A DNA stretch of 64,000 nt from positions 1 to 64,000 of the forward strand of contig RXON01001629.1 in NCBI GenBank assembly GCA_009667805.1, read 5' to 3'. Below, piece by piece: positions 9,038 to 21,868 of this stretch. The notes under the pieces are model-generated. The model was not told where the DNA came from, ran no database searches, and worked only from the letters and a program-made list of their open reading frames with translations. Each line of letters opens with the position of its first letter. The first letter of the stretch is position 1. The stretch is from Leptobrachium leishanense. Taxonomy: Eukaryota; Chordata; Amphibia; Anura; Megophryidae. A program made the position numbers and the translations under genes.

Positions 9038-10004
9038 TTTGGGCTTGGCGTTCGAGATGAACACCTAAATAAACTGGTTAAAAAATAGACTTATAAATAT
9101 TAATAACAAAAATAGAAACATTTAATTCCTCCTCTTCTCTCTCCTATATAAATATATATACTGTATTCATGTATATATGCTATAATTGGTTACGTTTATT
9201 ATTGCAGAAGCCATCTGCACATCACAGCAATTCAAAGAACTGCACTCCAGAGCCTCCTGTTCTACATTCCCCATTTGCAGCAAAGAATTCTGGGTAGGGT
9301 ATGCAAACATTTCAATGCTGTAATAAGCAGTGAGGGAAAGGGAGACACTGGAGACTACCACCCACTTATTACCATAACAAAAAATAAACTGGCTCCTAAC
9401 TTTTTTGCCTGGCTCCTAGATTCGAAGTAAATTCGTCAAACCCTGCACTTGTTTTACCACCTTGCCTTTAAAAAACCAAAAAGGTGTTTTTTGAGGTGCC
9501 GGGGTTTAACCCTTTCACTGCTGAGGACGTGTGGGGAAAGTCCTCATTGACTCCTAAGGAAAGATAGGGTGGAGATAGGGGTTCCTTTGAACCACGATAT
9601 CTCCCCACTGTTGGCAGCTAGAGGGTCATGTTTGTTATCAGTAGAAAGGCCAGAGCATGGCCTTTCCAATGATACCAAACATGACCATGTTTAAAGTAAA
9701 GAAGAAAAATTAGACCCGAAATGGCTCAGCAGTGAAGGGGTTAAAGTTTCTGCAAATGTTTCAATTTGCAGTCCTTTAATGGGATTGGTTGGCATGTCTG
9801 ACTCCTAGATGGTTATTGGCTGGGGATTCAAACCAGGCTCCTGGATGGTGATTAGTTGGAGGGAGTTCTAGAACTATGTCATGTCACAATTTTCCTATAA
9901 AAAGGCCTTCAAGTGCAGTAGATGCTTCAGGGGTGTGATGATTCTCACGCTGCCCATTAAGTCTCATGCCCTGACCGGCATGGTAGTCTTTGGGCTTGGC
10001 GTTC
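9038..10004. repeat. End of unit 3 plus tandem array unit 4 (MITE-containing)
   Basis: 9038-9053 completes unit 3 after the ERV. Unit 4 runs from 9054 to about 10004 and again has the MITE at the same TTAA as unit 1. The 9041-9053 gggcttggcgttc matches the unit 1/2 boundary, confirming that the ERV landed in a pre-existing array. Confidence 0.85.
9510..9740. mobile_element. piggyBac-type MITE, copy in array unit 4
   Basis: Same element, same target site and same orientation as 456-685, with TTAA at 9506-9509 and 9741-9744. The two copies differ at several positions, so the units have been separate for some time. Confidence 0.85.
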
Positions 10005-10106
10005 GAATGAAACACCTAAATAAACTGGTTAAAAAATAGACTTATAAATATTAATAACAAAAATAGAAACATTTAATTCCTCCTCTTCTCTCTCCTATAT
10101 AAATAT
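10005..10106. repeat. Tandem array unit 5, left part
   Basis: The head of a fifth unit, cut by the copia element. It continues at 14666. AATAT at 10102-10106 is the left target-site duplication. Confidence 0.8.
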
Positions 10107-10386
10107 TGTTGGTTATGTATGAAAGAGGCACTGGAGTCTTGTGAATCTGCAGTAGAGAACTTTACTTTGTGCATATAGCAATAAAACAACTTATAACAGA
10201 TTAGTCACTGGATATATATCAGGATGCTTCATCATCACACAGCTAGAAAGGAAGAAGGAAGTAAAGCAGAGACAATACAGACTTATTTCCTGTGAACATA
10301 TACCAACGAGTTTAGAACACATTTAACCTGTACTAACAGCGCCACCTGCAGTCCATAGTATAATATATGCTGTTGTATCTCCAACA
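10107..10386 (-). repeat. Copia 3' LTR
   Basis: 280 bp, TGTT...AACA, matching 14386-14665 apart from one base (agacaatacag versus agacaatagag). It contains a plus-strand aataaaac stretch and a tataatatat segment near its right edge. Confidence 0.93.
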
Positions 10387-10396
10387 CCCCTTCTCA
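10387..10396 (-). promoter_or_regulatory. Copia polypurine tract
   Basis: Minus strand TTGAGAAGGGG abuts the 3' LTR, the expected primer for plus-strand synthesis. Confidence 0.75.
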
Positions 10397-10411
10397 ACAG
10401 CATGTGCATAA

Positions 10412-10957
10412 TCATACAACATTCAGCTTCTTTTGAAGAAAACAATAACGTTCCTTTGGCAACGGTTTGGTGAGTGCATCTGCAGTCATCTCTTCTGATG
10501 GGCAATACTGAATATCGATAAGTCCTTGCTCTTGTGTGTCCCTGAGCAGATGATATTTTACGTCTATGTGCTTGGTTCTAGGGTTGATCCTTTCTGATTG
10601 TGTCAACTTTATACATCCCTGGTTGTCTTCAAAGATGGGTATCGGTTTAGACATATCCAGTCCCATGTCTAATAGAAGTTGACGAATCCAAATTGCTTCT
10701 TGACATGCATGTGCTGCTGCTATGTATTCTGCTTCAGTTGAAGAGAGTGCAACAGTCGCTTGTTTTCGACTAGACCAGCTGATGGTTCCTTCTCCGTACT
10801 GGAAGATGTAACCAGTAGTAGATTTGCGGTCTGTGATATCTCCGGCCCAGTCAGCATCTACATATCCAATTAAGTTTGCATTGGGTGTTGCTGGCAGTCG
10901 CAGTTTCATATGAATTGTTCCTTTTAGATACTGTATCACCCTTTTTACGCATTCCAA
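10412..10957 (-). pseudogene. pol: Copia RNase H
   Basis: 181 codons with the copia-type RNase H signature: YVDADWAGD, SSRKQATVALSSTEAEY, EDNQGCIKL, and HIDVKYHLLR near the C-terminus. The catalytic Asp, Glu and Asp positions are present. The frame ends at 10412 with KPLPKERY and a short tail, the usual copia Pol terminus. It is separated from the RT connection segment by a frame break near 10960-11030. Confidence 0.9.
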
Positions 10958-11024
10958 TCACGTTGACAGGGTGTTGAAACTTTTCTACAGAGTATACTCA
11001 ATGCTGCGGCAATGTCTGGTCTTG

Positions 11025-11291
11025 TCACAGTTGCAATGTATAACAATTTCCAATTGCTTTGCGGTACTTCTCATTGTTAGGTAACAAGTTTTCCATTCCA
11101 TTGTCTTTCTGATAAGCTGGTTCCATAGGCGTTTTCACCTCTTTTGCATCTTGCATGTGAAACTCTGCTAGAATATCTGTAATTTTCTGACTTTGGTGAA
11201 GAAGATAACTTCTGTCTTCTTCTTTCTCGATTTGGATTCCTAAATAGTGAGCAATGTTCCCAAGCTCTTTAATCTCAAAGTTTTGTTTCAA
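11025..11291 (-). pseudogene. pol: Copia RT, thumb/connection segment
   Basis: Frame beginning KQNFEIKELGNIAHYLGIQI, the segment that follows the catalytic palm in copia RT, and running through VKTPMEP. The end (GNCYTLQL) marks a frameshift before the stretch leading into RNase H. Confidence 0.88.
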
Positions 11292-11299
11292 TGTGCTAG

Positions 11300-11554
11300 T
11301 TATTTGATCATAATCCCCTCTTGTTCAAAACAAATTATGATGTCATCAACATAAATTAGTAGGTAGATCCATTTGTTGTCTTGATTCTTTGAATACAGGC
11401 ATGGATCAGCGTTACTTCTTGAAAATCCTTCTGTTGTGAGTACTTCGTTCACTTTTTCATTCCACATTCTTGCTGCTTGTTTGAGACCATAGATGCTCTT
11501 TTGCAGTTTACACACAAGGTTCTGTCCTGTATTAAACCCTGGTGGCTGCTCCAT
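11300..11554 (-). pseudogene. pol: Copia RT palm with YVDD active site
   Basis: Contains PPGF, KLQKSIYGLKQAAR and the catalytic IYVDDIIIC. These are the standard copia RT motifs for synthesis of cDNA from the element RNA. The catalytic Asp pair is intact. Flanked on both sides by single-base frame breaks (near 11295 and 11560-11655). Confidence 0.92.
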
Positions 11555-11653
11555 GTAGAGTTCCTCTTTGATATCTCCATATAGAAAAAAGCTGTTTTGA
11601 CATCCAGGTGCTTCACTTGCATTTGTTTTTCAGCTGCAATGCTGAGGAATGTT

Positions 11654-12655
11654 CTAATGGTTGTGCTTTACCACTGGAGCAAATGTTTCATCATAATCTT
11701 CTCCATATTTCTGGGAATATCCCTTGGCGACTACTCTTGCCTTGTATCTGTGAATGTTTCCTTCTGCGTCGTACTTCACTTTAAAAATCCATTTACTTCC
11801 TATAGTTTTGTGACCGGGAGGGAGCTCTGTGAGAGTCCAGGTTTCATTTTTCTGAAGTGATTTTAGTTCTTCTTCAGCCGCCTTTCTCCACTGATTGGCT
11901 TCCCCTTTTGGTAGTTTATCTATGTCTTCCCAAGATGTTGGTTCAAATGTCTCATGTGTCTTAACAGTGTATGACAGCTTGCGCGGTGGGATCCCTTTTG
12001 TTGTCCGAGTAGATCTTCTGATTTCTGGTTGTTCTGTCGGTTCTACTGGATTGTGAACAGTTAAGTCATCAATTGTGAGTTCCACTTCTTGGTCTGACTC
12101 CTGCACAGTTTCCTTTTGGTCAGCATCTCTTGCTATTTCAATCGGCACCTTTTCTTCGTGTTTTTCGGGAGTCATTATTTCTGATGTTTGGCTTTCATCA
12201 AAATAAACACTGCGGCTTACTGTGACCTTGTTGGTCTTTGGATTAAGGATTCTGTATCCCTTACTTTGTTCACTGTAGCCTATTAGAATGCCTTCTATGG
12301 CTCTGTTCTCCCACTTGGAGCGTTTTTCACTTGGAATGTAAACGTATGCTTTGCAACCAAACACTCTAATATGACCTATACTAGGTTTTGATCTGTTCCA
12401 CATTTCATAAGGGGTACTTTCAATAGCTTTAGATGGTAGTCTGTTCTGTAGATATGTTGCAGTCATTATTGCTTCTCCCCAGTACTTGTTGTGTAGGTTG
12501 GCATCTGAAAGCATGCATCTGGCCATTTCTACAAGAGTGCGATTTTTTCTTTCAGCTACACCGTTTTGTTCTGGAGTGTACAGTACGGTTGTCTGGTGTA
12601 TGATACCATGTTTCTTTAGATATGATTCCACTTCTTTACCCATATTCCCCTCCAT
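11654..12655 (-). pseudogene. pol: Copia integrase C-terminal part and RT fingers
   Basis: 333 codons starting in the integrase core (TPEQNGVAERKNRTL carries the catalytic Glu). They pass through the GKAYVYIPSEKRSKWE-like C-terminal domain and a charged linker, then enter RT (KWIFKVKYDAEGNIHRYKAR, DETFAPVV). The frame breaks just after FAPVV near 11655 and joins the upstream frame by a shift near 12640. Confidence 0.92.
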
Positions 12656-14275
12656 TGTCCGTGCGTATTATTCCGGGTTTCCTTTGAAATTTGTTGCTAG
12701 TCATCGCTACAAATTCTTGAAGTTTATCAGTTGTCTCACTTTTGTGTTTCATCAGATATGTCGTTGTGTACCTGGAATAGTCATCAATGAAGGTTATTAA
12801 ATATTTGTTGCCGCTGGGTGTCGGGGTTTTCATTGGTCCACACACGTCACTGTGTATAAGTTCCATGGGTTTAGTGGTTTTTCTTTGACTGGCTTGTGGA
12901 AGTGGTGTACGTGTGGCCTTTGCTTTGATGCAACACGTGCACTTCATCAACTTTGGACAAGGTATCATTATCATGTCTTCTGATAATTCTCTCTTAGAAA
13001 GTTCCTTTATAGCTTCTGAGTTTCGATGCCCCAATCGTCTGTGCCATAGATGGATGCACTTGTCATGTGGATTATGAGTGACTGTTTTGACTTGAACACG
13101 TTCAGTGACGATTTTGTATAGGTGTTCATTCAACCTTCCTTTTGCAACGATTTCTTTTCTGTTTCGAATTGTGCATTCATTACCTCGGAATTGTACTGTA
13201 AGTCCATTGTTAGCAAGGTTTTTTACTGATAGGAGGCTTCCTTCTAGACTTGGAACATACAGAACGTTCTTTACAAGGATGCTTCGGTTACCTCCTGATG
13301 GTGTGATGCAGTTCAGAAATCCTTGACCTTTACCTTCTGATGTAATACTTTTCCCATTTGCTAGGAAGACTTTGTCTTTTGTATTAAAATTAATTTCTGT
13401 GAAGAAGGTCTCATCACTGGTCATGTGACTTGTTGCTCCTGAGTCAATGCACCATGCATGCGGGGTAGTATTCTGAGTTACTTTAAAACTTGCACTCCAC
13501 GCTGTGTCTTTGCTTTCCTGTGTGGCTGCTTTAGCTCTTTCTTTTGTGAATGTCTCTCTCCTTCGCTGTTCTGCTTTCCAGATTGAACAATTATATTTCA
13601 AATGACCTGTCCTTTTGCAGCGAAAACACACTCTGGTCTCTTTGTTTTGTTTTGTGTTTTCATTCACCTTTAGAGCTACTTCTGTTTTGTCATTCTCTTC
13701 ACCACGTATATTTTCCTTCTTTCTGTTGTATTCATCAATTAATTTCCCTTTAGCATATTCCAGTGTTAGTTCTTCCTCTGGTCTGGTTTCTAGAGCGTTT
13801 ATCAGGGCACTATATGATTCTGGAAGGCTGCATAATAGTAATGCCACTACATGATTGTCTTTTATTTCTTCTCCAATTGCACGTAATTGCTCCACAATTT
13901 CCAGCATAGCGTTCACATGTTCACACATTTCCTGGCCTTTTTCCAGCCTCATCTTATACAGTTTACGTAGCAGATATAGTTTACTGTTTAAGTTTGAACG
14001 CTCGTGCAGTTTCTGTAGCGCAGTCCACATACCTTTAGCTGTGTTTTCTTTTCTTATATGGATTAGTTGATCATCCTCCACTAACAGGCTTATAACTGCT
14101 TTTGCTTGCCTGTTTCTTTTGTCCCATTCTTCTGGGTTGTCAGTGGGTCTGATTGTATCCAGCACCTGCCACAGATCATCTTTGGATAACAGCATTTCCA
14201 GCTTAAACTCCACAGCTGATAATTGGTATTGTTTAGCTTTGCTATTGCATATTTCACATCTGAGCCACTTGCCAT
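12636..14275 (-). pseudogene. gag-pol: Copia gag, protease and integrase core
   Basis: Likely start at the ATG at 14275 (MASGSDVKYAIAKLNNTNYQLW). A 1-bp loss near 14212 moves the frame, after which EFKLEMLLSKDDLWQVLD continues as copia Gag. A CCHC zinc knuckle CFRCKRTGHLKYNC, the protease active site CIDSGATSHMT and a GAG_pre-integrase HHCC region (HLWHRRLGH, CTCC) follow. The integrase core has the first two catalytic Asp residues in IHSDVCGP and RTDNGGEY. The protein would act in virus-like particles in the cytoplasm. Confidence 0.93.
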
Positions 14276-14370
14276 CTTTCAGTATATTGGATGCAGCTCC
14301 TTTCCTCACACACAGCAGGTATTTGGATGATAGCTGCAGCACTTACTGATTTGTAGTTTCGTTTTCAGTG

Positions 14371-14385
14371 TCTGGGCCCATAACC
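14371..14385 (-). promoter_or_regulatory. Copia primer-binding site, initiator tRNA-Met half
   Basis: Directly inside the 5' LTR the minus strand reads GGTTATGGGCCCAGA. This is complementary to the anticodon-stem region of initiator tRNA-Met and not to its 3' end. Drosophila copia is known to prime with this cleaved half-tRNA, so the same mechanism is inferred here. Confidence 0.85.
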
Positions 14386-14665
14386 TGTTGGTTATGTATG
14401 AAAGAGGCACTGGAGTCTTGTGAATCTGCAGTAGAGAACTTTACTTTGTGCATATAGCAATAAAACAACTTATAACAGATTAGTCACTGGATATATATCA
14501 GGATGCTTCATCATCACACAGCTAGAAAGGAAGAAGGAAGTAAAGCAGAGACAATAGAGACTTATTTCCTGTGAACATATACCAACGAGTTTAGAACACA
14601 TTTAACCTGTACTAACAGCGCCACCTGCAGTCCATAGTATAATATATGCTGTTGTATCTCCAACA
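14386..14665 (-). repeat. Copia 5' LTR
   Basis: 280 bp, TGTT...AACA. It differs from the 3' LTR at one visible position, which indicates very recent insertion. Confidence 0.93.
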
Positions 14666-16373
<1,708 letters not shown>

Positions 16374-16452
16374 TAAGTCGGCAGCACACTGTATAAGGCA
16401 TCCCTCGCAGCCCAAGCACGTGTCTTTTGAGAGGAGATTGTTGTGTTAGTGT

Positions 16453-16965
16453 GTGTTCTCACTGCCACCATCTATTGGGGGGGGGTCTCACTTCTACAAA
16501 ATATCTGGGAATTGTTGTAATCTGTGTGTTCTCACTGCCAGCAACTATTTTGGGGGTCTCATTTCTACAAAATATCTGGGAATTGTTCTAATCTTTGTGT
16601 TCTCACTGCCAGCAGCAATTGTGGGGGTCTCACTTCTAGAAGATATCTGGGAATTGTGGTAATCTGTGTGTTCTCACTGCCAGCAACTATTGTGGAGGTC
16701 TCATTTCTACAAAATATCTGGGAATTGTTGTAATCTTTGTGTTCTCACTGCCAGCAGCAATTGTGGGGGTCTCACTTCTAGAAGATATCTGGGAATTGTG
16801 GTAATCTGTGTGTTCTCACTGCCAGCAACTATTGTGGAGGTCTCATTTCTACAAAATATCTGGGAATTGTTGTAATCTTTGTGTTCTCACTGCCAGCAGC
16901 AATTGTGGGGGTCTCACTTCTAGAAGATATCTGGGAATTGTTGTAATCCGTGTGTTCTCACTGCC
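16453..16965 (+). repeat. 71-bp tandem repeat in hAT copy 1 upstream region
   Basis: About seven copies of a unit with gtgttctcactgccagcaac, then gggggtctcatttctacaaa and atatctgggaattg. A second higher-order pattern alternates 'ctacaaaatat' and 'ctagaagatat' versions. Related shorter units (ccaccagggggtctcactg) continue to about 17120. The short repetitive reading frames here are a product of the repeat. Confidence 0.85.
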
Positions 16966-17255
16966 ATCCACCAGGGGGTCTCACTGATTTATAGGAGGTT
17001 CCTGGGAATTGCAATCTGTGTCTTGTCACTGCCACCCATCAGGGGGGCTCACTGATTTATAGGAGGTTCCTGGGAATTTTAATCTGTGTCTTGTCACTGG
17101 CTGCCAGCTATCAGGGTGTCTCACTGAGTTATACCAGAGTTCTGGAAATCTTTAATCTAGATAACACAGTTGAATCAGAGTTCTGCATATCTCCAATTTT
17201 TTATCACAGAGTTGAATCAGAGTTCTGTATATCTTTAATCTATATATCACTCACC

Positions 17256-20200
17256 ATGTCAGAAAGACCAAAAAGAACAGGTAGACGCTACCAGACACAG
17301 ATAAGAGGGCAAGCAGCCGCTGAGTCAGGAGGCTGTGCCTCTGGTCGTCGTGGACATGGTGCATCCATCCTCATCCTCCAAGTCCTCTGCCAGCAAGGCT
17401 TGTATTGGTTTATAGTCCACCTCCACTGCCAAAGCATCTAATGCAGCCTCCATGTCGACAGCTACTCCTGCCGTAGCCTCTCTATCACACAGAGGAGCCA
17501 GCTGAATTGTTTGACTACAATGACAGTGATATGCTGCTTGAGGATGCGCAGCAACTACAGTGCTCTGATTCAATCTCTGAGTGTGAGGAAGGGAGTATAA
17601 TCAACCAAGAGGAAGGGAGTGCCAGTGACACACAAATAACTGGCACTCATTTTGCCCCAGCAGCTGCAGCATACTGCCAAGCTGGCTATAGTGACGAAAA
17701 GATAGGGGGTGATGACAATGATGATGAGGTCACTGACTCCACCTGGGTGCCTGATCGAACAGAGGAGTCACGTGAGGAGGAGGAGGAGGCACAACAAACA
17801 CGTGGCACAACATCCTCTATGACCAACAATAGCCAGTCCAAGGCATCAGATGTCAGAGCTGCTCAGGTGCAGAGCGCTGTTGTCTCAAAGCACACATCCA
17901 GGAACTCTGCTGCCTGGGAGTTCTTTAAGAAATGTGCAGTAGACCGCACCATTGCTATTTGTAATCTATATCAGATGAGGATCAAGCGCGGGAAAGACAT
18001 CCCACGCTTGGGTACCACGTGCTTGAGGCGACATATGACCACCTGCCACGCTTCCTGTTGGCACAACACTTTGCATAGGTCCTCCTCATCTGTCTCTACC
18101 CCCACTATATGTCCTGCCATGTCATTGCCTACAACCTCCACTGACAGGGATGATGCTACAGTAATGGGTGTACTAGGTCCTTCCTGAAAATGTGACAGCA
18201 TCCCATCAGCTGAAGATTTACGCAGTCAGATTACGTTGCCCCAGCTGCTGCAGCGTAAGAAAAAATATAGTCCCAACCATCCCCCAAGCACAGCATCTAA
18301 ATGCCAGTTTAGCAAAATTCTTCGCATTACAGCTGCTGCCTTTCCAGCTGATGGACTCTGCTTCCTTCCGTGAATATGCTGTATGTGCTGTACCACAATG
18401 GCAGGTTCCAAAACGCCATTTCTTTTCATGGAAGGCCATTCCAGCACTATACCAGCACGTGGAAGACAATGTTATGGAGTCATTGGGAAAGGCAGTCAGC
18501 AGCAAGGTGCACATGTCTTTAGACACGTGGTCCAGCAAGCATGGATAGGGCCATTACATTTCCTTCATGGCACACTGGGTAACTCTGATTGCTGGTGGGA
18601 GGGATCCAAGATGGGGCTCTGTGCTGGAGCTTGTTCATCCACCACGCCTCCAGAAAGCAGCTTGTATGAGGTCTGTCTGCTCCACCACCACCTCTCCCTC
18701 TTCCTCCTCCTTCTCCTCCTTCTCTGTCTCTGGCGAAGTGGCAGTTAAACTGATGCGTGACAGGGGCTATGCAATGGCTCAAGCAAAAAGATGCCATACT
18801 GTGCTTGAGCTGGTTTGTTTAGGGGACAGGAGCCACACCGGGCCACAAATTCTGTCAGCTCTGCAGGTGCAGAAATGGTTAACACCACGCCAGCTTCAGC
18901 TGGGAATGGTCGTCTGCAGCAACCTTCTCTCCACCCTACGCCTGGGTAAATTGACGCATGTACCATGCCTAGCACACGTCCTAAATCTGGTGGTACAGCT
19001 TTTCCTAACCAGGTACCCAGGGCTGGCAGAGCACCTCAGCCAGGCCAGAAAAGTCTGCAGCCACTTCAGACAGTCATTCCCAGCAAGTGTTCGCCTGGCA
19101 GAAAAATCTTTAAGAAAATTCCACCATCCCACAAACCGTCTTATCTGTGACATGCCCACCATTTGCAACTCGACATTAGCAATGCTGCTGTGTCTGCACA
19201 AGCAGCAGAGGGCCATCAATGAGTACCTGTGTTAGTATAGCACAAAGACAGGTTCAGGTCAACTTGGTTCCCCCCCGTAGTGGCTGATGATCAAGGATGC
19301 ATGTACTGTACTGTCACAATTTGAGGAAGCAACGGGGATGGTGAGCAGGGACAGTGCATGCATCAGTGACACAATTCCTTTAGTGTTCCTGCTGGAGCGC
19401 ACTCTGCGGGGAATTATAGATGTGGCACTAGAGGCAGAGCAGCAGGAGGAAGAGGAAGCATTCCCTAGCTCTCAAGGCCCCAGTCTTTACACAGACAGCA
19501 TTCCTGCCAATCCTCAGATCAGACAGGAGGAGGATGAGGAGGAGGAGGAATATTTAAGTAGTGGGCGCATTGAAGGTGGGGATTCCTCAAGGGAGGGTTT
19601 TGTGTGCCCAGAAACCCAAAGACTAGTACTTGGCTGGGAGGAGGAAGTGCACGATGGGGCATCCTCATTGACCAGGAAGACTCGGAAGCTAATGCCACCT
19701 CCAACCTACGCTGCATGGGCTCCCTTATCCTGCAAAGCCTGGTAAAGGACCCCAGGATTCGTGCCATCAATGAGAGCGATCATTACTGGTTGGCAAGCCT
19801 TCTTGATCCACGATACAAGGGTAAAGTTGCAGAGCTCATCCTGCCCGCACAGAGGGAGCACAGGATGAAACAACTTGTGGACGCTCTAATGCGACACTTG
19901 TGTAGCACCTTTATAGGCACTGGTAGGTTACCCAGTGATGATACAGGTGCTTCTGAGGCTGCAGATGATCAGAGGAAGAGCGGTGAAGGCCAGGGCCGCT
20001 TGACTGATGCATTTTTAATTTTTTTTAGTCCACGATGCCCAGGGACATCAAATGTAGGCTCCCATTGCCAGCATCTTCACCATATGGTGCAGGACTACCT
20101 AGGGGTAAGGGCAGACCTGGATACCTTTACAGGAGATGATCCAGTGGCTTACTGGGTGTTGAGATTGGATCACTGGACAGAATTTAGTCAATATGCTATG

Positions 20201-20387
20201 CAGCTACTAGGTTGCCCTTCATCCAGTGTGCTTGCTTTCTGAAAGGACGTTCAGTGCCGCTGGAGGTTTTGTCACAGACTAAAGAGTGCATCTGTCCACC
20301 GACTCTGTAGACCGGCTGACATTTATAAAAATGAATCTGTCCTGGATCAGCAGCTATCAATCCCCTGATGCTGACGTAACTGAATAG
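17256..20387 (+). pseudogene. hAT transposase with BED zinc finger, copy 1
   Basis: The likely start at 17256 (MSERPKRTGRR) is followed by a Ser/Thr-rich and acidic N-terminal region. A BED-type finger follows (AAWEFFKK..., with AICNLY, LGTTCLRRHM and TCH as ligand region, near 17920-18050). The RNase-H-like core is near 18480-18600 (VHMSLDTWSSKHG), and a C-terminal dimerisation region lies near 20140-20240 (YWVLRLDHW, ERTFSAAGGFVTD). At least five stops or frame breaks are present, so it is inactive. It ends at TAG 20385-20387. The layout is like ZBED-related hAT transposases, which normally act in the nucleus to cut the element ends. Confidence 0.85.
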
Positions 20388-20419
20388 ATCGGGGATCTCT
20401 TCTGCATTCACAAAACCTC

Positions 20420-20880
20420 CACCACTGCACTCTTCCACAATACCACAAAGGGGTTATGGTGTGAAGGCACTTGCTGCCAGCAAAGGCACAATATTTGGGT
20501 GTACTGCCACTGACGCCTATATTACCAGATTTATATCATTTTAATATTGGACCGCAGGGTACAACCCTGCACTCTTCCACAATACCACAGAGGGGTTACT
20601 TACGGTGTGAAGACACTTGCTGCCACCAAAGGTACAATATTTGCGTGCACTGCCACTGACGCCTATATTACCAGATTTATATCATTTTAATATTGGTCCG
20701 CAGGGTCCAACCCTGCACTCTTCCACAATACCACAAGGGGTTATGGTGTGAAGGGACTTGCTGGCACCAAAGGCACAATATTTGGGTGCACTGACGCCTG
20801 TACCAGATTCATATCATTTTAATATTGATTACAACCCTGCACTCTAACACAATACCACAGAGGGGTTACGGTGTGACGGC
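20420..20880 (+). repeat. About 150-bp tandem repeats 3' of hAT copy 1
   Basis: Three to four units containing ccctgcactcttccacaata, gttatggtgtgaagg, and ccagatttatatcatttta. The same repeat family is found in hAT copy 2 at about 56000-56570, so it belongs to the element. Confidence 0.8.
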
Positions 20881-21391
20881 ATAAGTTTCAGCATAATTTA
20901 GCCCAAAAAAATCATTAAACTTGTTCTGCGTGTCCTAAAATGTCTCCTCTTTTCATACAGACTGCCGCCCCAAGCAGTTGTTTATGAATAGATTAAAGGA
21001 AAACCATTTACCGTAATTTGAAATGTCATTTTTTTGTTTTTAAATGTTTCTATACATCCTACAAATCCACCACTTCACGTGCAGGTTATGGGGACCTCCT
21101 AGACACGATATTTGAAGGAATTTTTCATTTTTATTTTTAATATTTATTTCATGGAAAATTCACTGTTCCTTTAAAAATGTTTTTTTTTTTACTTTTTGTC
21201 CTTGTTTCCTGTCTCCCAGGGCACTACCCGGACCCTCATACACATTTTATGGCAAATATCTTGCATATATGCCCTCTTGGAGGACACTCTAAAATTCGAA
21301 CTTTAGAGTCCCCTTGACTTGCATGGAGTTCGGTCCGTGTTCGCGTTCGAAACCGAACTTTTGAAATTGTGGGGATGTTCGGCTCATCCCT

Positions 21392-21868
21392 AGTAGAAAG
21401 GTAGATCTGAATTTCATCAGCCTAGAGGTGGTGATTGAAGCCAAAGCTATTAATGATTTTGCCTAGGGAGGAGGTGTAGATGGACAAGAGCAGAGGACAA
21501 TGGACAAGGACAGAGCCTTAAGGTACACCAACAGATAGAGGCAATGAAGAGGAGGAGTTACCAGCAAAGGACACAGAGAAGGACCTTTTGGATAAATAGG
21601 AGTCAACCCAAGCAAGTGCAGTGTCACAGAGACCAAGAGAGCTGAGGGTCTGCAGAAGGAGGGGGTGGTCAACAGTGTCAAATGCAGCCGAGAGGTCAAG
21701 CAGGATGAGGATAGAATAGTGTCTGTGTTTTTTAGCAGTTAGGAGGTCGTTGGTGACTTTGGTGAGGGCAGTTTCAGTTGAGTGTAGGGGACGGAAACCT
21801 GATTGCAGTGGGTCCAGTAGGGAATTGGATGACAGGAAGAGGGAGAGGCGGTTGAAGACTAGTTTTCA
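21392..21868 (-). mobile_element. L2-type LINE fragment (RT)
   Basis: Minus-strand fragment that matches the L2 RT at 45236-45690 nearly base for base in many stretches (for example aggtacaccaacagatagag). It covers the RT region around the palm. hAT copy 1 is immediately to its left and probably inserted into this L2. Confidence 0.85.

Larger units (their letters stand above)
10107..14665 (-). mobile_element. Ty1/copia LTR retrotransposon
   Basis: Minus-strand element of 4.56 kb with 280-bp LTRs (TGTTGG...CAACA) and a 5-bp target duplication AATAT (10102-10106 and 14666-14670). It has a half-tRNA-iMet PBS and a PPT. The order gag, protease, integrase, RT, RNase H is the copia (Pseudoviridae) order, with integrase before RT. 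The LTRs differ at one position that I can see (near 10277 versus 14556). Despite this the single long frame is broken by about five single-base shifts. Confidence 0.95.
16376..21391 (+). mobile_element. hAT element copy 1, 5'-truncated
   Basis: A relative of the complete hAT at 55415-60847, in opposite orientation. The right terminus ends ggctcatcccta at 21391, matching the hAT TIR. The left TIR and first part are missing, replaced by the Tc1 right end. It contains the same 71-bp minisatellite, a BED-type transposase and the same 3' tandem repeats as copy 2. Confidence 0.88.

Noticed and set aside
13550..13854. Plus-strand frames inside the copia gag
   Set aside because: Shadows of the minus-strand copia coding region.
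16453..16965. CRISPR-like array
   Set aside because: The units are contiguous tandem repeats without unique spacers, and the context is vertebrate.
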